From: Verrucomicrobiota bacterium
GTDB lineage: Bacteria; Chlamydiota; Chlamydiia; Chlamydiales; FEN-1388
Length of the DNA: 11,653 nt
NCBI GenBank assembly: GCA_018239705.1
Contig: JAFEGS010000603.1
Span: 1-11,653 of the forward strand
Reading direction: 5' to 3'
Below the pieces are notes generated by a model, which saw only the letters and a list, made by a program, of their open reading frames with translations, was not told the DNA's origin and did not search any database. Made by a program: the position numbers and the translations under genes. This document shows, piece by piece, positions 5,692-11,653 of this stretch; the stretch's first letter is position 1; each line of letters starts with the position of its first letter.

Positions 5692-7458
5692 ATGTCGCAT
5701 ATCAAAATTCCTTCTTGGCTCGAGCTTTTACCGTTTATTGAGCCGGAGGCAAAAAAGCCAGACACCGACCAACATACCTTTTGGAAAGAACAGGCGCTTC
5801 GCTTCGGGTTTGACACTCGCACGATGCAGCAGAGTACTGCTCCTATAGATAATCGCTGGAAAAGCTTCTTTTTCGAAAAATTATTTGTCTATACGCTCAA
5901 AAAAGCCAACTGGAACCTCAGTAACCTGAAAGCGTGGGAAAAGAATTTCTGGAAACAGAATGGCACCTATATTGAAACACTGGAACTTCATGCGCCTCCC
6001 CTCACAATGTGCGTCCTCGAAACAATCCTGCAGTGGCTGAGCAACCTCAAAGTACTCGAGCTTCGCAAATGCAACCTCCTCATGCAGGAGGCTACTACCA
6101 CGGGTATATCGCCTCCGGTTTTGCAAAAACTGCATACCGTACGTATGCACGATCTCCACATCGTCTCCGCAAAAGCGCTTACCTTTATACCGGACCAGAT
6201 CAACACCATCCACCTCGAGCACTGCAGAAGCCTCTGCTCGGAATTTATGCATCGACTCTCTACACTCAAGCAGCTCTCCTCGCTCACCCTTAAATCGTGC
6301 CCAACAGTCGAGCAGTGTGCAATCGGCAGACTCCCCTCACAGCTTCTCGAAGTAGACCTCAGCGGCTCCGGTAGAGCCCTTCAGCCCGACTCTCTTGCGC
6401 TTTTGCCAAAAGGACTGCAGGTACTTAAGCTCAATGGCTGGGACCTCTGCTCCGATAGAGAGCTTTTACACCTACCGCCCCATTTGCATACCCTTGAAAT
6501 CGGAGGATGGTCCCTCACAAGAGCTGGCCTTGAAATCATCGGCAGACTCCACCTTACCCATCTTAACTTGACCGGATGCGCCTGTGACACCTTTTACGAC
6601 GGCCTTTCCCTACTACCAAAAACACTCATCAGCCTTAATTTGTCGCAAAACGATCTCTGCTCAGATGATTTTTCGCACCTGCACACACTAGAGTCTCTCC
6701 AAGAGCTTATCATTGAATATGGCGCCGCCTTTGATGCTGTGTTCGATGAGCCTTTCGACTTCCCCTCAAACCTCAATACTCTTTTTCTCTCTCACTCCGG
6801 ACCGCTATCCAAAAAGGCAATTGAATCGCTGCAGCGGCTCACCCACCTCAAAAAGCTGTCACTTGCCGCGTGCGAAATTGAAAATAGCGACCTTGAATGG
6901 CTACCACAGAACTTAGAAGAGCTCGATCTCTCGCTTTGCCCGCAAGTCAGCGATCTTGGCCTCACCTTCTTGATCAACCACAGCAGCCTTTCCTCTCTTA
7001 CGCTCGAAGGGTGCGAACAGATACGAGGATCGGGATTTTCCTCTCTTTGCCCATCCATTAAAAAGCTCTCCCTTCGAGGGTGCAATAGACTTTCAGGAAA
7101 AAGCTTAGTGATGCTTCCTACAGAGCTTGAAGAGCTCTTTTTAGACCACTGCAGCCTCATTGCAACAAGCGATATCCGAGCTCTCCCCTCTACGCTCCAG
7201 GCACTGACGCTCACCGGATGCTGCGATCTTACCGACGAGGTGATCTACTTTCTGAGCGCTCTTCCCCTTCTCCATACAATTGGCCTACAAGACTGTAAAG
7301 AGGTAAGTGAAGAGAGCGCTACACAGTTTTTCCGCAATAACTTCGAAGGCACCATCCACATCGCAAGCCAGATTGAACACCATCCACCTCTATCGACAAT
7401 AAAAAAATTGACAAATTTTAAAGCAAAAATTATTCAAAGATTTAAAACACCATCTTAA
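5692..7458 (+). CDS. Cysteine-type leucine-rich repeat protein, 588 aa
   Basis: The protein is almost entirely leucine-rich repeats of the cysteine-containing class found in eukaryotic F-box/LRR and AMN1-like proteins. From about residue 95 to 550 I count roughly 19 repeats, with cores such as LEELDLSLCPQVSD, LSSLTLEGCEQIRG, IKKLSLRGCNRLSG and LQALTLTGCCDLTD. Such repeats form a curved solenoid that binds proteins. The N-terminal ~90 residues (HTFWKEQALRFGF, then RWKSFFFEKLF) resemble the Trp-rich stretch just after the F-box in chlamydial F-box proteins, but no F-box is visible. An in-frame stop at 5644 rules out an N-terminal extension. There is no signal peptide. The ATG at 5692 has AAAGGAGAG just upstream. 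The gene heads a cluster with the next gene 13 nt downstream. A host-directed role is plausible in an intracellular bacterium, but this is inference. Confidence 0.9.
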   Translation: MSHIKIPSWLELLPFIEPEAKKPDTDQHTFWKEQALRFGFDTRTMQQSTAPIDNRWKSFFFEKLFVYTLKKANWNLSNLKAWEKNFWKQNGTYIETLELHAPPLTMCVLETILQWLSNLKVLELRKCNLLMQEATTTGISPPVLQKLHTVRMHDLHIVSAKALTFIPDQINTIHLEHCRSLCSEFMHRLSTLKQLSSLTLKSCPTVEQCAIGRLPSQLLEVDLSGSGRALQPDSLALLPKGLQVLKLNGWDLCSDRELLHLPPHLHTLEIGGWSLTRAGLEIIGRLHLTHLNLTGCACDTFYDGLSLLPKTLISLNLSQNDLCSDDFSHLHTLESLQELIIEYGAAFDAVFDEPFDFPSNLNTLFLSHSGPLSKKAIESLQRLTHLKKLSLAACEIENSDLEWLPQNLEELDLSLCPQVSDLGLTFLINHSSLSSLTLEGCEQIRGSGFSSLCPSIKKLSLRGCNRLSGKSLVMLPTELEELFLDHCSLIATSDIRALPSTLQALTLTGCCDLTDEVIYFLSALPLLHTIGLQDCKEVSEESATQFFRNNFEGTIHIASQIEHHPPLSTIKKLTNFKAKIIQRFKTPS

Positions 7459-7471
7459 AAGGAAGACCAAA

Positions 7472-7771
7472 ATGAAAAAGCTCTTTTATCTTTTTATTCT
7501 ATCCATTACCGTTACTCCTCTGGCAGCAGATGTCGACCAGAGCGACATACGTCGCCAAGAACTGCAAAGAGAGATACGAAACCAGCAGATTCGTCAGCGC
7601 CAGATCAACCAGCAAGAGATTAACGCCGCTGAGCGCCGAGTACAGATCCGCAAAGAAGAAGAGCAGAAGGCTCAAAACAACAAAGATATTACTCAGCAGC
7701 AGGTAGAGCAGTCTCAAAAACAGGCAGCGATTAACAAAGAGGAAGAAGCAAAATCAAATGGGGGAAACTAA
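7472..7771 (+). CDS. Small exported Gln/Glu/Arg-rich coiled-coil protein, 99 aa
   Basis: The N-terminus MKKLFYLFILSITVTPLAA is a typical Sec signal peptide with a likely cut after Ala19, leaving about 80 residues. The mature part has no hydrophobic core and almost only Gln, Asn, Glu, Lys, Arg and Ile, so it should be one long helix or coiled coil, probably periplasmic. Two segments, DIRRQELQREIR (25-36) and AERRVQIRKEEE (53-64), closely match segments in the tail of the 341-aa protein encoded at 4537-5562. AAAGGAAG precedes the ATG. The gene lies 13 nt after the LRR gene and overlaps the hemH start by 14 nt, so the cluster is probably one transcript with coupled translation. Function is unknown. 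Confidence 0.85.
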   Translation: MKKLFYLFILSITVTPLAADVDQSDIRRQELQREIRNQQIRQRQINQQEINAAERRVQIRKEEEQKAQNNKDITQQQVEQSQKQAAINKEEEAKSNGGN

Positions 7772-8708
7772 CGGAATTCTTCTGGTTAATACAGGAAGCC
7801 CTGCTTCCTGTACTCCTGCAGATGTCTATCGCTATCTCACACAGTTTTTACTAGATGCTCGTGTGATCGATCTGCCCTACTGGGTCAGACAGCTCCTTGT
7901 ACGGGCCATACTCGTCCCCTTCAGATACAGAAAGTCGGCTAAGGCCTATGAAAACATATGGACCGAAGAGGGCTCTCCCCTGCTTGTAAACAGCAAAGCA
8001 CTCTCTATACAGCTACAAGAAGCACTTGGCCCCTCCGTCCATGTAGCCATCGGCATGCGCTATGGCTCACCTTCCATTCGCGATGGACTCGAATCTCTTC
8101 GCGCAAAGAGGGTAAACAGTATCGTTATCGCGCCTCTTTTTCCGCAACAGGCCTCTGCTACCACAGGTTCCGTTATCGAAGAGGCCATGAACGTGATGCG
8201 AGACTGGGTTGTCTTCCCACAGGTGCGTTTTCTCACCGAGTTTGCTACCCATCCACGCTTTTTGGATGCCTGGGCAGAAGTGGGCCGCGCTTTTGATTTC
8301 TCTCAGTACGACGAGATCCTTTTTAGCTTCCATGGCCTTCCTGAGCGCCACATCAAAAGAGCAGAAAAATTTTTATGTTACAAGGCGCAATGCTATGCTA
8401 CTGCTGAGGGCATCGCTACAAGGCTCGCACTGCCCCGTTACACCATCTGCTTCCAGTCACGCCTCGGCGTAGATGCCTGGATCAAACCCTATACAGTAAA
8501 CATAATCGAAGACTTGGCGCGAAAGGGCACGAAAAAAATATGCATCTTTGCCCCTTCCTTTATCGCAGACTGCCTTGAGACTACGTATGAACTTGGTATT
8601 GAATATAACCATCTCTTTACAAGCCTTGGTGGAACAAAAATTGACCTCGTACCGAGCCTGAACACCCATCCGGCCTGGATACAGGCACTTACTGAGATAC
8701 TAACATGA
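7758..8708 (+). CDS. hemH: Ferrochelatase
   Basis: Ferrochelatase inserts Fe2+ into protoporphyrin IX, the last step of protoporphyrin-dependent haem synthesis (some bacterial homologues act on coproporphyrin III instead). The 316-residue protein has the full family pattern: GILLVNTGSP at the N-terminus, EGSPLLVNSK (71-80), APLFPQQASATTGS (125-138), FSFHGLPERH (189-198) with the metal-binding His192, FQSRLGVDAWIKPYT (232-246), and PSFIADCLETTYELG (266-280) with the catalytic Glu274. Length is normal. The ATG at 7758 lies inside the end of the 99-aa gene (14-nt overlap); the nearest purine-rich site, GAGG, is 14 nt upstream, so translation is probably coupled. The stop overlaps the next start as ATGA. 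There is no membrane segment; peripheral membrane association is usual for the family. Confidence 0.96.
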   Translation: MGETNGILLVNTGSPASCTPADVYRYLTQFLLDARVIDLPYWVRQLLVRAILVPFRYRKSAKAYENIWTEEGSPLLVNSKALSIQLQEALGPSVHVAIGMRYGSPSIRDGLESLRAKRVNSIVIAPLFPQQASATTGSVIEEAMNVMRDWVVFPQVRFLTEFATHPRFLDAWAEVGRAFDFSQYDEILFSFHGLPERHIKRAEKFLCYKAQCYATAEGIATRLALPRYTICFQSRLGVDAWIKPYTVNIIEDLARKGTKKICIFAPSFIADCLETTYELGIEYNHLFTSLGGTKIDLVPSLNTHPAWIQALTEILT

Positions 8709-9973
8709 TAAAAAAACTATGGGGAAACATCCTTCAAGCGAGCCGCGTGCTCTATTTTCGAGTGCAGAGCGATCTCTGCTTTCTTCGCGCATCGTCGCTC
8801 TCTTTTCAGTCGGTGCTCTCCATCGTCCCGGTGCTCGCCGTCATGTTTGGCATTGCAAAGGGCTTTGGGGTTGAAGGCAATCTTGAAAATATCTTGAGAT
8901 CAGAATTTAAAGACCAGCAAGAGGTAATTACCTACTTTATCCAGTTTGGACACACCCTTCTTGTAGAGACGCAAGGAGGCATTATTGCCGGTATCGGAAG
9001 TATTGTGCTTCTCTTTACGGTGATGAAGCTTCTTTCAAATATCGAAGACTCGCTCAATACTATGTGGGGAATAAAGTATGGCAGACCTCTATCGAGAAAG
9101 GCAAGCGACTACCTGGCGCTGATCCTGGTCTGTCCTATCCTCCTCGTTGTCTCGAGCAGTATCACTGTTTTTGTCACCTCTAATCTGCAAAGGCTCTCCG
9201 CTGCCGAGGCAGTGGGAGGGCAAGTTGGCCCTCTCATTGCTCTGGGAATACCCCTCATCGCCTATCTCGTGAGCATGGCCCTCTTTACACTGGTCTACAT
9301 TGTCATGCCCTATACAAAGGTAAAAATTGGCTCGGCACTGCTAGCAGGTTTTTTTGCAGGATTTGCCTACCAGGTGCTCCAAGCAACCTATATTTCTACC
9401 CAATTAAAAATCAGTAATGCCGGCGCTATTTACGGAAGCTTTGCGGCTCTCCCCCTCTTTTTGATGTGGCTCTACCTGAGCTGGCTTATCTTCTTGGTAG
9501 GAGCTGAAATTGTGGTCATTCACCAAGAGCAGTTGTGGGATCCTGAGCTTGTAGCGCTCTCTCGCAACCTTTCGCCCTGTGAGGTACAACTTGCAAGTCT
9601 TGCCTGCGTGAAAGCTGCTGTAGATGCCTTCTCGCGATCTGAGCCCCTCTACATCAAAAACCTTGCCCTGCTTTTGAAAATGCCGGAGCGCATCTGTATA
9701 GAACTTGCTCAAGATCTCTTCCAGGCAAATCTTTTGCTGAGGACCTCGATCCAGGAGGGGGAAGAGACAGCCATCATACCGGCCAAAAGCCCGGAAAATT
9801 TCAGAGTGCTCGATGTGCTTGTCGCACTAGAAGGCAAAAATAATTTGACCTCTGATGCCATCAAGCAGTTTGAACAGCTCATGCAGCACATTAAGGAGTA
9901 TCTTTCTTCGCATGAGCTCAACACGCTCCTCAAAGACCTAGTCCCAAACGCCGCCAATACTTCTAATAAGTGA
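8705..9973 (+). CDS. YihY/BrkB-family (UPF0761) inner-membrane protein
   Basis: This 422-residue protein belongs to the YihY/BrkB family, once wrongly called ribonuclease BN; the molecular role is not settled. Six membrane segments lie at about 33-52, 91-111, 136-158, 174-201, 208-228 and 245-271. The family signatures are NIEDSLNTMWG (112-122) and YGSFAALPLFLMWLYLSW (243-260) followed by LVGAEI. A soluble C-terminal domain (about 272-422) probably faces the cytoplasm; its helical make-up could include a winged-helix-like fold. The ATG overlaps the hemH stop as ATGA, indicating coupled translation. The last 36 nt overlap the 3' end of the convergent efflux gene. Whether membrane transport by this protein relates to haem or porphyrin is not shown by the sequence. 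Confidence 0.92.
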   Translation: MIKKLWGNILQASRVLYFRVQSDLCFLRASSLSFQSVLSIVPVLAVMFGIAKGFGVEGNLENILRSEFKDQQEVITYFIQFGHTLLVETQGGIIAGIGSIVLLFTVMKLLSNIEDSLNTMWGIKYGRPLSRKASDYLALILVCPILLVVSSSITVFVTSNLQRLSAAEAVGGQVGPLIALGIPLIAYLVSMALFTLVYIVMPYTKVKIGSALLAGFFAGFAYQVLQATYISTQLKISNAGAIYGSFAALPLFLMWLYLSWLIFLVGAEIVVIHQEQLWDPELVALSRNLSPCEVQLASLACVKAAVDAFSRSEPLYIKNLALLLKMPERICIELAQDLFQANLLLRTSIQEGEETAIIPAKSPENFRVLDVLVALEGKNNLTSDAIKQFEQLMQHIKEYLSSHELNTLLKDLVPNAANTSNK

Positions 9974-11497
9974 GATCGTGGTTGAGTATTGAGACCTTTT
10001 CACCTGAATGGCGAGCCTCTCAGCTGCCATCATTGTCGCTTCTTCAACAGTCACCACAAGGTAGTTTTCAAGGCCCATGCGATAGCGCATATTGGCGATA
10101 TCGTAGGCCTCTGTAGAGGCGGCTGCCTCCCTTTCAAGGTGGTAGAGCTGCTTTGCCACAGCATCGACGGAATAGATAGCATCTTCTACCTCTTGGTATG
10201 CTACAAGAACAGTGTTGATATAGCTTGCAACCTGCTGCTTGTACTGCGCAATCGCCTGGTCGATAGTGCTTGAAATCTTACCTGCGGTAAAGATAGGAGT
10301 TACCGCATCAATCGCTGCAAGCCATGTACGGCTTTTCCACTTGAAGAGCTTATTTGCCTTGCTCGCGGCAAACCCATAGTCAAGAGTGATGTTAAAATCG
10401 GGGAAATATTCGGTCTTTGCAACGCCCACATTCCAGGCTGCAGCATCCATAAGGTCGATCTGCTGGCGCACATCGGGCCGCTGTTTCATCACCTCTACCG
10501 GCACTGCCGCAGGAATGACCGGTAGCAAGGGAAGCGTATCGATAGGCTTCAAGGTAAAACTTGACGCTGGCACGCCAATAAGCTCGGCGAGTGAGTGCTC
10601 AGCAAGCTCTCGGAGGCGCTTTACATCCTCAAGGGCTGCCTGCGTGTCCTCTGCCTGAGCGTCTGCCTGACTGACGGGCAACTTATTAATGAGGCCGACA
10701 TTGTACTGCTGGTCATTAAGCGTATAGTTTTTTACGTTGGCAGTAATTTGACGAGAGATAATGCCGATTTCTGTATCGTAGGTGCGCACCTGCAGATAGG
10801 TGTCGGCCACACTTGTCGTTAAGAGCAGCAGTGCCGTCTGGACATCTTCCTGCTCAGCTTTTACCTGGCTCTCCGCTGCCTCCATTGCCTGCCAGTTCTT
10901 TCCCCAAAAATCGAGCTCATAGGTAAGTGTTGGAAGGATCGAAAGGTCATTTACGATTGGATTTGGTTTTGTCACCTTAAGAGCCGGTGTTGGGCATGGG
11001 CAGACGGGAGCTACTGGTGTGGGTCCCATAGTCCGACCGTTTCCGGCCATGCCGGCAGATGCTGCTGCAGGCGTTATGCTTGCCGTCGGCGGTGTCTCGA
11101 CTAATGAAATGTTCCCTTGCGGCACAAGCGTCAGATTTTCAGAAAAGCGCTGTCTACTGGCATCGGTATTGAGGTTAATCTGTGGAAAGAGCGCAGAGAG
11201 GTTAATTCCATACTGCGCATAGGCCTGTTCTAAGCGAGCGAGCGCTGCCTGGACGGTTGGGCTGTTCTTTATTGCCTCTGCTTCCAGGTCATCCAAAATG
11301 GGATCGTTAAAAATCTTCCACCAAGGCCGAAAGGAGGTCTTCTCAAGCATCAGTTCCGGCTCTGGGCAGACCGGACCACTCTTTGGCAGGGCCTGGGGCG
11401 ACTTCCACTCTTCTGCCTTAGGGGTATTGAGAGGAGGTCGATTGTAGCTCTGCACGCAGGAGGTACAGAGCAGCAGAATGTAAATAATTTTTTTCAT
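9938..11497 (-). CDS. RND efflux outer-membrane factor (OprM/NodT type lipoprotein)
   Basis: Proteins of this family form the trimeric outer-membrane channel of tripartite efflux pumps, joined to an RND pump by a periplasmic adaptor. The 519-residue product begins MKKIIYILLLCTSC, a lipoprotein signal with the likely lipidated Cys14; the -3 position is Cys rather than the usual Leu. Next come the conserved RPWWKIFNDPILDDLEAEAIKNS region (57-79), LARLEQAYAQYG (86-97) and YELDFWGKNWQA (193-204). Later landmarks are RPDVRQQ, the FPDFNITLDYGF repeat start and the C-terminal SIGGVWD. Two copies of the outer-membrane efflux repeat fit the TolC fold. A Pro/Ala/Gly-rich stretch with CPCP (about 126-180) enlarges the first surface loop. 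No pump or adaptor gene is in the window. The ATG at 11497 has only a weak ribosome binding site, and a start-stop frame with a strong one lies just upstream. Confidence 0.93.
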   Translation of the reverse strand: MKKIIYILLLCTSCVQSYNRPPLNTPKAEEWKSPQALPKSGPVCPEPELMLEKTSFRPWWKIFNDPILDDLEAEAIKNSPTVQAALARLEQAYAQYGINLSALFPQINLNTDASRQRFSENLTLVPQGNISLVETPPTASITPAAASAGMAGNGRTMGPTPVAPVCPCPTPALKVTKPNPIVNDLSILPTLTYELDFWGKNWQAMEAAESQVKAEQEDVQTALLLLTTSVADTYLQVRTYDTEIGIISRQITANVKNYTLNDQQYNVGLINKLPVSQADAQAEDTQAALEDVKRLRELAEHSLAELIGVPASSFTLKPIDTLPLLPVIPAAVPVEVMKQRPDVRQQIDLMDAAAWNVGVAKTEYFPDFNITLDYGFAASKANKLFKWKSRTWLAAIDAVTPIFTAGKISSTIDQAIAQYKQQVASYINTVLVAYQEVEDAIYSVDAVAKQLYHLEREAAASTEAYDIANMRYRMGLENYLVVTVEEATMMAAERLAIQVKRSQYSTTISLIRSIGGVWD

Positions 11498-11501
11498 AGG
11501 A

Positions 11502-11512
11502 CCTGATTCAGG
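11502..11512. repeat. Short palindrome CCTGATTCAGG before the efflux gene
   Basis: Two 5-bp perfect inverted halves flank one central base, 4 nt upstream of the efflux gene ATG. In RNA it could form a small CCUG/CAGG hairpin with a 3-nt loop. It sits between the start-stop frame and the true start, so it may affect initiation or bind a regulator; chance is also possible. Confidence 0.4.
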
Positions 11513-11513
11513 G

Positions 11514-11530
11514 TTACATGAAAGCTCCTT
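11514..11530 (-). promoter_or_regulatory. Strong ribosome binding site followed by a start-stop ATGTAA
   Basis: On the minus strand AAGGAG (11530-11525) is followed after 5 nt by ATG TAA (11519-11514). This is ideal initiation spacing for a frame that ends at once. The efflux gene starts 22 nt further on in another frame, with only AGG close by. Minimal start-stop frames can hold a ribosome and modulate a downstream gene (known from other systems); here the role is inferred. Confidence 0.4.
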
Positions 11531-11574
11531 GTACCTAGGATACAGTATTAATGGAAATCAAAAATAGCCGAAGT

Positions 11575-11583
11575 TGGTATACT
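11575..11583 (+). promoter_or_regulatory. Extended -10 promoter motif for the gene at 11606
   Basis: TGG followed by TATACT is a TGn extended -10 box, with transcription expected near 11590. No good -35 box lies 16-18 nt upstream, which fits the extended -10 class. It reads toward the partial gene at the right edge. Confidence 0.4.
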
Positions 11584-11605
11584 AGATCAAAAACGGGGGT
11601 ATCTA

Positions 11606-11653
11606 ATGTCTGTTGAGTTTGAAAGAAGTGTCTATCTGACAATAATAAAAGAG
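11606..11653 (+). CDS. Start of an unidentified gene, cut by the right edge
   Basis: An ATG at 11606 opens a frame that stays open to the window end, reading MSVEFERSVYLTIIKE. A GGGGG run lies 6 nt upstream as a Shine-Dalgarno, and an extended -10 motif sits 23 nt before the start. It is divergent from the efflux gene. Sixteen residues are too few to name a family. Confidence 0.5.
   Translation, partial: MSVEFERSVYLTIIKE

Noticed and set aside
5633..5848. 71-codon plus-strand frame upstream of and overlapping the LRR gene
   Set aside because: It is out of frame with the LRR gene, has no ribosome binding site, and its end runs through coding sequence of that gene.
8067..8351. 94-codon minus-strand frame inside hemH
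   Set aside because: A shadow of ferrochelatase motifs on the plus strand, with no independent signals.

Overview
The window reads as a stretch of a bacterial chromosome, most likely from an environmental member of the Chlamydiota (Waddlia, Criblamydia/Estrella or Parachlamydia type). The grounds are a short BrnQ carrier, a ferrochelatase with an FSFHGLPERH active site, a eukaryotic-like cysteine-type LRR protein, and several proteins I cannot place in any widely conserved family. This assignment is inference; no rRNA or other phylogenetic marker is present.

Layout. (a) 1-3826, minus strand: the N-terminal part of class II fumarase (fumC) running off the left edge, a 528-aa protein with a suspected GT-B glycosyltransferase-like half, the branched-chain amino acid carrier brnQ, and a 163-residue helical protein of unknown function. 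(b) 2974-3334 is the only gene-free stretch over 300 bases. It holds a strong brnQ promoter, an inverted repeat filling its spacer, a candidate Val/Leu/Ile-rich leader peptide, a 14-bp palindrome at the leader stop codon, a leader segment complementary to the brnQ Shine-Dalgarno, and upstream of all this a 186-bp array of 9-nt GTCGTT units in two opposed arms. (c) 3900-4571, plus strand: a family 5 (UDGb) uracil-DNA glycosylase, overlapping tail to tail with (d) 4537-5562, minus strand, a 341-aa protein with a charged coiled-coil tail. (e) 5692-9973, plus strand: a tight four-gene cluster of a 588-aa LRR protein, a 99-aa exported coiled-coil protein, ferrochelatase hemH and a YihY/BrkB-family membrane protein. 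(f) 9938-11497, minus strand: an OprM/NodT-type outer-membrane efflux lipoprotein, overlapping tail to tail with the YihY gene. (g) 11606 onward: the first 16 codons of a divergent gene.

How the parts fit. fumC, brnQ, hemH and udgB are ordinary metabolic, transport and repair functions. The LRR protein, the exported coiled-coil protein and the 341-aa protein look lineage-specific. The last two share a bipartite motif although they sit on opposite strands on either side of the LRR gene. The most interesting region is the brnQ control region, which carries several layers of apparent regulation, including a possible leader-peptide mechanism that senses branched-chain amino acid supply.
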